63,916 bases of DNA from the NCBI RefSeq assembly GCF_002574545.1, contig NZ_NUGT01000008.1:9995-73910 (forward strand). Reading direction: 5' to 3'. Shown one piece after another: positions 26,326 to 34,583 of the stretch (its first letter is position 1; each line of letters begins with the position of its first letter). A program made the position numbers and the translations under genes. The stretch comes from Bacillus sp. AFS055030 (GTDB lineage Bacteria > Bacillota > Bacilli > Bacillales > Bacillaceae_G). The notes beneath the pieces were generated by a model. It had not been told where the DNA came from, ran no database searches, and saw only the letters and a list, made by a program, of their open reading frames with translations.

Positions 26326-27291
26326 ATGGAACAGGCAGTTGAAAGAGTTTTTACGAAAGAGATTTTAACGAACGCAGCATCACAATTTGGTATGACAGTA
26401 GATGAAAAACCAGTCGGAGAATTCGAGAACTATCTATTTAAAGGTAAACTAGCAGATGGAACAGATCGCATTTTACGATTAACACATTCATCACACCGCT
26501 CAAAAGAAGAAATTGAGGCAGAGCTTAAGTTTTTAAAATACGCTAGAGAAAACGGAGCAAATGCAGCAGGTTCTTTAACTTCATTAAACGGTAATCTAGT
26601 AGAAGTCCAAAATGCAAGCGATGGCACATTTTTTTACGCATCAATGTTCGAATGGGCAGACGGTCAATTAGTTGATCGAACAAACCCAGCTGTGTGGAAT
26701 GACAATCTAATGTACACATGGGGAAAAACAATCGGCAAGCTACACGCATTAACAGTTGATTACCCAGTAACAAATCACCGTGAGCATTGGGACGAAGAAG
26801 CTTATTTAAGTGAAATGTTAGCTGACGAAGAACTTGGCATTTTTACAAAGGAATTAATAGAAGAAATTCAAAGCTATGAAAGAAAGAAAGATTCATATGG
26901 ATTAATCCATAGCGACTTGCATCTCCACAATTTCTTCGTAAATGATAAAGGTGAAATAACGACTTTTGATTTCGATGACCTACAATATAATTATTTCATA
27001 TCAGATATCGCAATTGTCCTATATTATACTGCTTGGGGTAGTAAAACGTCATTCGAAGAAAAATCTAATTTCGCAAAAAGACAGCTAGAAATATTCCGAA
27101 GAGGTTATGAAACTGAGTATGTTTTAGATGAAGTATGGTACAGCCGAATTCCTTCATTTTTAAAATGTCGTGATATCGTTCTTTATCACGTGTTGAATAT
27201 GAAGTATGAAGAAAAAACGCAAAGGGTTATTGAGCTTTGTGAAGAGTTGAAAGATCGAATTGTGAATCAGAAGACGATTATTGAACTTTAA
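26326..27291 (+). CDS. APH-family phosphotransferase
   Basis: A 321-aa member of the aminoglycoside phosphotransferase/choline kinase-like fold. Brenner's motif is seen as HSDLHLHNF (near residue 200) and the metal-binding segment as TFDFDDLQYNYFISDIA. The N-terminal lobe has a LTHSSHRSKEEIEAEL block. Such chromosomal proteins usually phosphorylate small hydroxylated molecules; the substrate here is unknown and antibiotic resistance should not be assumed. It lies after the two-component genes with its own terminator. The ATG follows GGGGGA by 8 nt. Confidence 0.85.
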   Translation: MEQAVERVFTKEILTNAASQFGMTVDEKPVGEFENYLFKGKLADGTDRILRLTHSSHRSKEEIEAELKFLKYARENGANAAGSLTSLNGNLVEVQNASDGTFFYASMFEWADGQLVDRTNPAVWNDNLMYTWGKTIGKLHALTVDYPVTNHREHWDEEAYLSEMLADEELGIFTKELIEEIQSYERKKDSYGLIHSDLHLHNFFVNDKGEITTFDFDDLQYNYFISDIAIVLYYTAWGSKTSFEEKSNFAKRQLEIFRRGYETEYVLDEVWYSRIPSFLKCRDIVLYHVLNMKYEEKTQRVIELCEELKDRIVNQKTIIEL

Positions 27292-27293
27292 AA

Positions 27294-27330
27294 GAAAGCT
27301 ACGATTCAAACATGAATCGTAGCTTTTTTT
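27294..27330 (+). terminator. Terminator after the phosphotransferase gene
   Basis: Stem AAAGCTACGATTCA / TGAATCGTAGCTTT with a 4-nt loop and a T run. Confidence 0.9.
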
Positions 27331-27720
27331 ATTTAAAATGGGGAATACAGAAATTGTTTTTATTAATTAGGTTGTGTCCTCTTTAATAAGATACAAATTT
27401 TTTATATAAAAAGTTAATTAAAAAAATTTTTTTGTACATACCCAAATAGACAAAAAAATATGGGAAAAACGGATAAATTTTAACATTTTTTTAACTTAAA
27501 CAACAAAAATAACTAATGTGTTTGTTTACCAAATAATGGAAAAAATAAAATTTCAATATAACAAAAAGAAATATATGAAATACTCTTTTAAAATGTTTTT
27601 ATCTCAAATTGAAGAAAATAGTCGGAGAAGTAGGACTTTTGATGTCTTTTTGTAAAATCGAAAAAAAGGTTATGTAAGTAGTTGGAAACAGTATTTACCA
27701 ACGAAACGATTGAAAATGGA
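27331..27720. other. AT-rich intergenic region without a gene
   Basis: Very AT-rich with many A and T runs. No open frame with a ribosome site, no clear promoter and no structured RNA seen. It ends at a terminator hairpin (27721), whose plus-strand T run is the stronger one, so a short unannotated plus-strand RNA is possible. Confidence 0.4.
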
Positions 27721-27767
27721 AAAGCTAGGTGAATCTAAAAATCGGGGTCACCTAGCTTTTTATTTTT
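27721..27767. terminator. Bidirectional terminator
   Basis: Stem AAAGCTAGGTGA / TCACCTAGCTTT with a 15-nt loop. T-rich tract on the plus side and TTTTCCATTTTC on the minus side, where it would serve the small gene at 27798-27947. Confidence 0.8.
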
Positions 27768-27797
27768 ATAAGTGCAGTAAACAAAAGTTGTAAGATC

Positions 27798-27947
27798 TTA
27801 CTCAGAGTGATGTAGCATATACGTATAAGCCGTGTCGTAAAGGTGCTCTAAATCAGCATCCGTCATGAAAACTAAGTCCTCAGTTGAAAATCCTTTTGTT
27901 AATTCCAAAAATTGAACCATGTTTTTACGCTCTTCTCTACTCATCAT
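27798..27947 (-). CDS. BH0509-family small protein, 49 aa
   Basis: A minus-strand frame that starts with two Met codons, behind AAAGGGAGTG. The peptide has the pattern SREERKNMVQFLELTKGF, then STEDLVFMTDADLEHLYD, typical of the short BH0509-family proteins of Bacillaceae (function unknown). It is predicted to be two short helices, soluble and acidic. The terminator at 27721-27767 lies 30 nt downstream. It is divergent from the capsule operon. Confidence 0.8.
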   Translation of the reverse strand: MMSREERKNMVQFLELTKGFSTEDLVFMTDADLEHLYDTAYTYMLHHSE

Positions 27948-28148
27948 TAACAACACTCCCTTTGATTTAAATGATTAATAATTTACTTTCAATCTGTTTT
28001 AATACAGTGTATTTATTTAATAATTATTATATAACAGAAAAGTTGAAACGTGCTAGTGATTTTTACTAAAAATGTAAAAAAATCATTAAATCAATTCATT
28101 GCCTAAAATTTAAATTACAGCATAAGTATTATCCTAAAATAATATCTA

Positions 28149-28179
28149 ATGTTACAATTTTCGTTATCGAATGTAACAT
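28149..28179. promoter_or_regulatory. Inverted repeat upstream of the capsule promoter
   Basis: Arms ATGTTACA and TGTAACAT separated by 15 nt, about 110 nt before the capsule -35. A looser version (GTTACAAT ... ATTGTAAT) lies near 48175 before the galU-2 promoter. It could be a second regulator site. Confidence 0.4.
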
Positions 28180-28285
28180 AACTAGACCAGTTTGTAAGGG
28201 TTTCCATAAATTGGGTGAAATAATCGACAAAAAAGCCTATTTTGTGGTAAAATTAACCAAAAAATCCAATTGATAGATTAATTTT

Positions 28286-28317
28286 TACTTAACATTGTGT
28301 TAAGTAATTGTTATACT
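28286..28317 (+). promoter_or_regulatory. Capsule operon promoter with a palindromic operator
   Basis: -35 TTAACA (28289-28294), 17-nt spacer, -10 TATACT (28312-28317). A perfect palindrome, TACTTAACA / TGTTAAGTA with a 3-nt centre (28286-28306), covers the -35 and half the spacer, so a bound repressor would block RNA polymerase. A close copy of the whole arrangement is at 48281-48312. Confidence 0.75.
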
Positions 28318-28384
28318 AGGCACTGTTGTATTTGAGGGTTTATTTTAATAGAATAATAAAGTGCTAGAATTTAAGGAGGAAACG

Positions 28385-29104
28385 ATGGAAGAGACGATTA
28401 GTTTACAGGAATTATTCGGCGTTATTAAGAAACGTCTAATCATGATAATTAGTATTACTGTTGTAGCCACAGTGGTTACAGGAGTCATTAGCTATTTATT
28501 TTTAACCCCGATTTATCAATCTTCAACACAATTATTAGTAAACCAAAAAGAAACAAAAGATTCTTCGATTTATCAGAATAACCAAGTACAAACAAATGTT
28601 CAGTTGATTAATACGTACAATGTTGTTATTAAGAGTCCAGCTATTTTAGATGAAGTTATTAATCAATTAAATTTAGATTATACAGTTGCAGAACTGACTA
28701 AAAATATCACTGTTGCAAGCGAAACAAATTCACAAGTATTTACAGTTTCTGTACAAGATTCTGATCCAAAGCAAGCACAAGCGATTGTTAATACGATTGC
28801 AAGTGTTTTCCAGACAAAAATCAAAACAATTATGAGTGTAAATAATGTAACTGTTTTAGCAAAAGCAGATTTAAGTGAAGATCCGATTAAACCAAATAAG
28901 AAATTAAATGTAGCAATTGGTTTTGTTGTTGGATTAATGATTTCAGTTGGTATTGCATTCTTATTAGAGTTCTTAGATAACACAGTAAAAACTGAAAAAC
29001 AGCTTGAAGAATTATTAGAGTTACCAATACTGGGTGTAATTTCTGAAGTATCTGAAGGGAAAATCACTCCTAAAATAAATTTAAAATTAGGAAAGGGTGC
29101 GTAA
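28385..29104 (+). CDS. Capsule chain-length modulator / kinase activator (Wzz, CapA/EpsA-like)
   Basis: A protein of about 239 aa with helices near 19-40 and 172-195 enclosing an extracellular Wzz-type domain (about 42-165), then a short cytoplasmic tail. It matches the CapA/YveK/EpsA modulators that activate the tyrosine kinase encoded next and set polymer length. ATG 28385 follows AAGGAGGAAACG; a GTG at 28361 is in frame but upstream of that ribosome site. It is the first gene of the operon. Confidence 0.92.
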   Translation: MEETISLQELFGVIKKRLIMIISITVVATVVTGVISYLFLTPIYQSSTQLLVNQKETKDSSIYQNNQVQTNVQLINTYNVVIKSPAILDEVINQLNLDYTVAELTKNITVASETNSQVFTVSVQDSDPKQAQAIVNTIASVFQTKIKTIMSVNNVTVLAKADLSEDPIKPNKKLNVAIGFVVGLMISVGIAFLLEFLDNTVKTEKQLEELLELPILGVISEVSEGKITPKINLKLGKGA

Positions 29105-29105
29105 A

Positions 29106-29801
29106 ATGGTTAAAAAAACAACTAAAGAAAAATTAAAAAGATTTCTTATTACATTAACAAACCCTAAATCACCATTTGCAGAGCAATATCGAACAGTTCG
29201 TACGAACATTCAATTTTCTTCGATTGATCGAAAAATAAAATCTATTTTAGTAACATCTTCTGAACCTTCAGAAGGTAAAACAACGACTATTGCCAATCTT
29301 GCAGTTACATATGCTCAGCAGGAAAAGAGAGTGCTTTTAGTAGATGCAGATCTACGTAAACCGCAATTGCATTCTGTTTTTAAGTTGGAAAATTTTAAAG
29401 GTTTAACAACTGCAATTACACATGAAAAGTCCTTAAAGGACGTTATACAAAAAACTGAGCTTAACAATCTATCAATTTTAACTTCAGGTCCTATCCCACC
29501 AAATCCATCTGAACTATTGTCTTCAGAAAAAATGAAGAAATTGATTGAACAAATGTATGAACAATATGATGTGATACTTTTTGATGCGCCTCCATTATTA
29601 GCAGTTACAGATGCTCAAATCATTTCACAAGTTTGTGATGGAACGATTTTAGTTGTGCGAAGAGGGCACGCAGCAAAAGAAAAAATTAAAAAAGCAAAAG
29701 AGTTATTAACACTAGTAAACGCAAATATTCTAGGTGTGGTATTAAATAGAGCAGAACAAGAAAAAGACGGTTATTACTATTACTACGGTAACGAAAAATG
29801 A
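29106..29801 (+). CDS. Capsule tyrosine kinase (CapB/EpsB/CpsD-like)
   Basis: A BY-kinase of about 231 aa: Walker A in SSEPSEGKTTT (about 51-61), Walker A' in LLVDADLRKPQLH, Walker B in VILFDAPP, and a Tyr cluster YYYYYG at the C-terminus as the autophosphorylation site. It works with the modulator just upstream, which lies 1 nt before its start, and phosphorylates sugar enzymes such as Ugd. It is opposed by the phosphatase that overlaps its end. Confidence 0.93.
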   Translation: MVKKTTKEKLKRFLITLTNPKSPFAEQYRTVRTNIQFSSIDRKIKSILVTSSEPSEGKTTTIANLAVTYAQQEKRVLLVDADLRKPQLHSVFKLENFKGLTTAITHEKSLKDVIQKTELNNLSILTSGPIPPNPSELLSSEKMKKLIEQMYEQYDVILFDAPPLLAVTDAQIISQVCDGTILVVRRGHAAKEKIKKAKELLTLVNANILGVVLNRAEQEKDGYYYYYGNEK

Positions 29802-30571
29802 TTGATTTACACTGTCATATTTTACATGGATTAGATGATGGACCGACTACAATGGAAGATAGTATTAATATGGCTCGAGCAGCTGTGGACAATGGGATTC
29901 ATACAATTGTTGCATCACCTCATCATCAAAATGGACGTTACAATACAGACAGAAAAGAAATCCTAGAAAAAGTAGAAGAGTTAAATAATGTATTAAAAGA
30001 AAAAGCTATACCTTTAACGATTTTACCAGGACAAGAAGTAAGACTTTATGGAGAATTGATTCAAGACTATGAATTTAATCGAATCGTTTCAATTAATGAT
30101 GGAAGACGCTATTTACTTTGCGAGCTTCCTTCATCTCGTATACCAAAATTTACAGAAAGATTGTTTTACGAGATGCAAGAAAATCGAATACTACCGATTA
30201 TTGTACATCCTGAACGAAACAAAGTACTTATAAATGAACCTGATATTCTTTTTGAATTTGTCCAAAAAGGGATCTTAACTCAACTTACTGCTTCATCAAT
30301 AACAGGTAAATTCGGTAAAAAAATTCAAAAATATGCTTTTAAATGTATTGAGTCAAATTGGGTGCATATTGTTGCATCAGATGCACACAACACGAAAAAT
30401 CGGAATTTTGAGTTAAATGAAGCATATGAAATCATCCGAGAAAAATTTGGAATAGAAACTGAGTTCCAAATGAGAGAAAATGCGCAAACAATATTGAATG
30501 GTGATGTTCTTTATCCAGAAGAACCACTTAAGTTTAAACAAAATATTTTTAGTCGTTTACTAGGAATTTAA
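29798..30571 (+). CDS. Capsule tyrosine-protein phosphatase (CapC/CpsB/YwqE-like)
   Basis: A 257-aa PHP-family metal-dependent phosphatase. Metal ligands are visible in MIDLHCHILHGLDDG at the start, in VASPHHQ (near 40), IVHPERN (near 135) and ASDAHN (near 192). It dephosphorylates the tyrosine cluster of the kinase. The ATG overlaps the kinase stop by 4 nt (ATGA), showing translational coupling. A 343-nt leader separates it from galU-1. Confidence 0.93.
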   Translation: MIDLHCHILHGLDDGPTTMEDSINMARAAVDNGIHTIVASPHHQNGRYNTDRKEILEKVEELNNVLKEKAIPLTILPGQEVRLYGELIQDYEFNRIVSINDGRRYLLCELPSSRIPKFTERLFYEMQENRILPIIVHPERNKVLINEPDILFEFVQKGILTQLTASSITGKFGKKIQKYAFKCIESNWVHIVASDAHNTKNRNFELNEAYEIIREKFGIETEFQMRENAQTILNGDVLYPEEPLKFKQNIFSRLLGI

Positions 30572-30914
30572 TAAATGATAGGTGATATCTCCTTACCGTT
30601 ATCAATGGGGGTACTCGGCTATATTGTGGTAGATGATTAAATAGTTTTCCATTTATCTTAATGCAAATAGACCTTATGAAATCACTCAAACAAAAAGGCT
30701 ATGCGTATTCGAGAAAAGGAGTAATAAACTTGTAATCATCTGCTTAGACGCTGGTCGTCAGAGGTATAGTGTGAGGGGGGGTTAGATGCCCTAATTATTT
30801 ATTAATATTTGATTTAAATGAACATAGAGTTTCTTCTTGTGTATTTATTCACATGAATATAGAAGTGGTAACTTTATTAACTTGGGGAAAGAAATCAATG
30901 GAGGGACTTAGGGA
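30572..30914 (+). promoter_or_regulatory. Long untranslated leader inside the capsule operon (EAR-like position)
   Basis: 343 nt with no open frame of note and no T-run terminator. It sits between the kinase/phosphatase genes and the biosynthetic genes, near where the EAR antitermination RNA is found in Bacillales eps operons. Blocks TCTGCTTAGA, TCGTCAGAGGTAT and TTGTGTATTTATTCACATG recur, slightly changed, before galU-2 (48409-48500). I cannot confirm the EAR fold by eye. Confidence 0.4.
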
Positions 30915-31790
30915 ATGAAGAAAGTAAGAAAAGCAATTATACCAGCTGCAGGATTAGGAACACGCTTTTTACCTGCAACTAAAGCAATGCCAAAAGAAAT
31001 GCTACCAATCGTAGACAAACCAACAATTCAATACATTGTTGAAGAAGCAATCGAATCAGGTATTGAAGATATCATTATCGTAACAGGTAAAGGAAAACGT
31101 GCAATTGAAGATCATTTTGATTATTCATATGAGCTAGAACAAAATTTATTAGAAAAAGAAAAATATGCGCTATTAGAACAAGTTAAAGCTCCATCTAATA
31201 TCGACATTCATTATATTCGTCAAAAAGAACCTAAAGGATTAGGTCATGCTGTTTGGTGTGCTCGTAACTTTATCGGCAACGAACCATTTGCAGTATTACT
31301 AGGTGATGATATTGTTGAAGCTAAAACTCCAGGATTAAAGCAGTTAATGGACCAATATGACAATACATATTCTTCAGTTATCGGTGTTCAAACAGTACCA
31401 GAAGAAGAAACGCACAGATATGGCATTGTTGAACCGCTTATGCAAGAAGGTAGAAGATACGAAGTAAAAAACTTTGTCGAAAAACCAGCACCAGGTACAG
31501 CACCTTCTAATTTAGCAATCATGGGCCGCTATGTATTCACACCTGAAATTTTTATGTACTTAGAAGAACAAAATATCGGTGCAGGTGGCGAAATTCAATT
31601 AACAGATGCCATTCAAAAATTAAATTCAATTCAACGTGTATTTGCATATGACTTTGAAGGGAAACGTCATGACGTTGGTGAGAAATTAGGGTTTATTAAA
31701 ACGACAATAGAGTTTGCATTAAAGAATGAAGAAATAAGAGATGATTTATTGACGTATTTACATGACATGTTAACAGTAAATATTAAATAA
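30915..31790 (+). CDS. galU: UTP-glucose-1-phosphate uridylyltransferase (copy 1)
   Basis: A 291-aa GalU/GtaB. The nucleotide-binding motif [19 protein letters not shown] is at 13-31, the LGDDI metal site near 135, and the FVEKP and GEIQLTDAI segments follow. It makes UDP-glucose, the precursor for Ugd (42072) and then UDP-glucuronate. It differs from the copy at 48540 at only a few positions. The start follows ATGGAGGGACTTAGGGA. It is the first biosynthetic gene after the leader. Confidence 0.96.
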   Translation: MKKVRKAIIPAAGLGTRFLPATKAMPKEMLPIVDKPTIQYIVEEAIESGIEDIIIVTGKGKRAIEDHFDYSYELEQNLLEKEKYALLEQVKAPSNIDIHYIRQKEPKGLGHAVWCARNFIGNEPFAVLLGDDIVEAKTPGLKQLMDQYDNTYSSVIGVQTVPEEETHRYGIVEPLMQEGRRYEVKNFVEKPAPGTAPSNLAIMGRYVFTPEIFMYLEEQNIGAGGEIQLTDAIQKLNSIQRVFAYDFEGKRHDVGEKLGFIKTTIEFALKNEEIRDDLLTYLHDMLTVNIK

Positions 31791-31796
31791 GGATGG

Positions 31797-32486
31797 ATGA
31801 TCAGATTGAAAGCAATGAGATTGGAACAATCAGAATATGCTTCAGGGCCACTCTTATCGATAGAAACAGTTGAAAAAAGAAGGATCTATTTAATTACAAA
31901 GAGATTAATGGATTTAATCGGAGCAATCTTTGGTCTTCTATTATTATTACCTGTGTTTATTGTAGTAGCAATTTTTATTAAGGTAGAAGATCCAAAAGGT
32001 CCGGTTTTCTTTTATCAAACAAGAGTCGGTAAAAATGGAAAAGAATTCAAAATGTACAAGTTCCGTTCAATGGTAACGGATGCTGAAGAACGATTGAAGG
32101 AGCTTCTAAAATACAATGAAGTTTCTGGTGCAATGTTTAAAATGAAGGATGATCCGAGAATTACAAGGATTGGTAAATTTATTCGGAAAACATCGATTGA
32201 TGAGTTGCCACAATTCATAAATGTTTTATTAGGTGATATGTCACTTGTTGGTCCAAGACCACCACTTCCTCGAGAAGTTGATGAATATACAGATTATGAT
32301 AAACAGAGATTACTAGTGACGCCTGGTTGTACTGGACTATGGCAAGTTAGTGCCCGAAATAGTGTAGGCTTTGATGAAATGGTTCAATTAGACCTACAAT
32401 ATATCAGAGAAAGATCATTCTTATTTGATATAAAAATTATTTTTAAAACAGTCCTTGTATTATTTGGATCAAAGGATGCATTTTAG
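31797..32486 (+). CDS. Undecaprenyl-phosphate sugar-1-phosphate transferase (initiating enzyme)
   Basis: A 229-aa monotopic phosphoglycosyl transferase (bacterial sugar transferase family). A hydrophobic re-entrant segment (about 43-65) is followed by VFFYQTRVGKNGKEFKMYKFRSM and the catalytic DE pair in TSIDELPQF; PGCTGLWQVSAR lies near the end. It moves a sugar phosphate onto undecaprenyl phosphate to start each repeat unit. TTG 31806 may be the true start, since the spacing from AAGGATGG fits better than for ATG 31797. Confidence 0.9.
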   Translation: MIRLKAMRLEQSEYASGPLLSIETVEKRRIYLITKRLMDLIGAIFGLLLLLPVFIVVAIFIKVEDPKGPVFFYQTRVGKNGKEFKMYKFRSMVTDAEERLKELLKYNEVSGAMFKMKDDPRITRIGKFIRKTSIDELPQFINVLLGDMSLVGPRPPLPREVDEYTDYDKQRLLVTPGCTGLWQVSARNSVGFDEMVQLDLQYIRERSFLFDIKIIFKTVLVLFGSKDAF

Positions 32487-32606
32487 GCCACTGAAGTCGT
32501 AAGAGGGAACAATATACCCTAGTTTTTTTATTCTGAATATTAAATGGAAGAATTACCGTTGAACACCTATCGAAGGAAATAAAATGAATAAAAGGAGCAT
32601 TAAAAA

Positions 32607-33074
32607 TTGATAAAGAAGAGAAATCGCAAACCACGATTATGCTTGGTATCTTCTTCAGGAGGTCATTGGGAGCAACTTCAAAAACTGCAACCTCTTATTG
32701 AAAAGTACGATGGTTTTATGGTGACTGAGCAAACAGTGTTCGAAGCAAATGCTAAGTATTTAATGAAGCAAACTGATTTAAAGGATAAATGGATGCTACT
32801 TAAGATGTTATACAATACAGTATACTCACTCTTAATTTGGTTTAAGGAACGACCTGATTTTGTTGTAACAACTGGTACAATGGTTGCTTATCCATTTTAT
32901 TTATTGGCTGTACTATTCAATAAGAAATTTATATTTATTGAAACCTTTGGTAGGGCAAATATGCCTACAGTAGCAGGAAAAAAGATGGAGAAACATACTG
33001 ATTTATTTATTGTTCAGTGGGAGACTCAGAAAAAATTCTATAAGAAAGCTATATACGGTGGGTGTTTATATTGA
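32607..33074 (+). CDS. Alg14/PssD/CpsF-like glycosyltransferase membrane subunit
   Basis: A 155-aa protein with a Rossmann-like N-terminus (LCLVSSSGGHWEQLQKL), a hydrophobic segment near 88-112, and the TFGRANMPTVAGKKM block typical of Alg14/CpsF. This subunit anchors the catalytic partner to the membrane and helps bind the acceptor lipid. TTG 32607 starts behind AGGAGC. It overlaps the next gene by 4 nt (TTGA), so the two halves are made together. Confidence 0.85.
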   Translation: MIKKRNRKPRLCLVSSSGGHWEQLQKLQPLIEKYDGFMVTEQTVFEANAKYLMKQTDLKDKWMLLKMLYNTVYSLLIWFKERPDFVVTTGTMVAYPFYLLAVLFNKKFIFIETFGRANMPTVAGKKMEKHTDLFIVQWETQKKFYKKAIYGGCLY

Positions 33075-33571
33075 TTTTCATAACAGTAGGTTCAAGGAAT
33101 TATCCCTTTGATAGACTCTTTATTAAATTAGACGAGTTATATGAGAGTAAGGTTCTTACTCAAAAAGTGTTTGCTCAAATCGGTGCATCCACATATAAGC
33201 CAAAACACTTTGAATATAAAGATTATATATCCCAAACCGAATTTCTTCAAAAGGTTCAAGAAGCTGAAATTGTGGTGAGCCATGGGGCTTCGGGCTCAAT
33301 CATGAAGGCACTTAATGCTGGTAAGAAGGTAATCGCTGTTACCCGCCTTGAAAAGTATGGAGAGCATATTAACGATCATCAAATTCAGAACAATGAAGCG
33401 TTCGTGAGTAATAAATATGTCCTAATGGCTGATTTGGAGCTGACAGATTTAGGTGAATGCTTTCAAAAAATTTATGCTGGAACAGACGGACTGGTTCCTT
33501 GGGAAAATAAAGATCCAATGGCAATAATTAATCTCATAGATAACTTTATACAGGAAAATTGGAGGACATGA
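33071..33571 (+). CDS. Alg13/PssE/CpsG-like glycosyltransferase catalytic subunit
   Basis: A protein of about 166 aa with the GT28 C-terminal fold: IFITVGSRNYPFDRLF at the start and VVSHGASGSIMKAL (donor-binding loop) near 75. With the Alg14-like protein upstream it forms one bipartite enzyme that adds the second sugar. TTG 33071, six nt after GGTGGGTG, is the preferred start and overlaps the upstream stop. Its own stop overlaps the next start (ATGATG). Confidence 0.85.
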   Translation: MIFITVGSRNYPFDRLFIKLDELYESKVLTQKVFAQIGASTYKPKHFEYKDYISQTEFLQKVQEAEIVVSHGASGSIMKALNAGKKVIAVTRLEKYGEHINDHQIQNNEAFVSNKYVLMADLELTDLGECFQKIYAGTDGLVPWENKDPMAIINLIDNFIQENWRT

Positions 33572-34437
33572 TGGACAAAAAGAAATTATTAAAAAAAATA
33601 AAGTACTGTCTCCGTATACTCCCAGATTCATTGTATATTCAGATTTACTATTTTGCACAGTTCAAAAAGTTTTGTAATTTACACCAACCCCGAACATATA
33701 ATGAAAAATTAAATTGGTTAAAAATACATGATCGAAATCCTGAATATATTAAGATGGTTGATAAATATGAGGTAAAAAAATATATTGCTCCAATTATAGG
33801 TAGTGAATATGTTGTTCCAACACTTGGGATTTGGGATACATTTGACGAAATTGATTTCGACAAGTTACCTAATCAGTTTGTTTTAAAGTGTACTCATGAC
33901 TCAGAAGGTCTGGTTATTGTAAAAGATAAAAATAAATTGGATGTAATTGCCGCAAAGAAGAAAATTGAAGCAGCTCAGAAATGTAATTTCTACTATATTG
34001 GTCGAGAGTGGCCTTATAAACATCTAAAGCCAAGAATAATTGCAGAAAAGTATATGGAAGATCATGTTGATGGTGAATTACGTGACTATAAGTTTTTCTG
34101 CTTTGATGGGGTACCTAAAGCAATGTTTATCGCTTCAGACAGAGAAGTTGGAGAAACAAAATTTGATTATTTTGATTTAGATTTTAATCAGCTTGATATT
34201 ATCCAAAATTATCCTAATTCCTCGAAAACACTTCGTAAACCTATAACATTTGAAAAAATGATTGAATTATCAAAGGTCTTGTCAAAAGATATTCCACATG
34301 TAAGAGTAGATTTTTATGAGGTTGATGGGAAGCTTTATTTTGGAGAATTAACTTTTTATCATTTTAGCGGATTTAAACCGTTTCAGCCTAACAAATGGGA
34401 TAGAGCATTTGGTGATTGGTTAAAGTTACCAAAATAG
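33571..34437 (+). CDS. TupA-like ATP-grasp protein 1
   Basis: About 288 aa, TupA-like ATP-grasp family: TYNEKLNWLKIHDRNPEY near the start, ATP-binding QFVLKCTHDSEGL (about 102-114), PRIIAEKYM, DYKFFCFDG, and metal-binding VRVDFYEVDGKLYFGELTFY near the C-terminus. TupA is needed for teichuronopeptide synthesis in an alkaliphilic Bacillus. ATP-grasp enzymes join a carboxylate to an amine, so an amino-acid amide on the polymer is a reasonable guess. The loop reads SEG where the other two copies have SGG. The start overlaps the upstream stop; GGAGG lies 5 nt before. Confidence 0.85.
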   Translation: MDKKKLLKKIKYCLRILPDSLYIQIYYFAQFKKFCNLHQPRTYNEKLNWLKIHDRNPEYIKMVDKYEVKKYIAPIIGSEYVVPTLGIWDTFDEIDFDKLPNQFVLKCTHDSEGLVIVKDKNKLDVIAAKKKIEAAQKCNFYYIGREWPYKHLKPRIIAEKYMEDHVDGELRDYKFFCFDGVPKAMFIASDREVGETKFDYFDLDFNQLDIIQNYPNSSKTLRKPITFEKMIELSKVLSKDIPHVRVDFYEVDGKLYFGELTFYHFSGFKPFQPNKWDRAFGDWLKLPK

Positions 34438-34583
34438 ATTTGGATGATTTAATATAAAGGATTGTATGGACGTTTTGAAAACTTGCTTTTGCAATTCATC
34501 TATTTATGAAAGTGTTATACAAAAAGCTTGATACAGCAGAAATGTTGTAACCTGCAAAAAAATGTAAGACGGAGAAATTAGAT

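Noticed and set aside
26326-27291. Aminoglycoside resistance gene
   Set aside because: The kinase fold is shared by many metabolic enzymes, and nothing in the context points to antibiotics.
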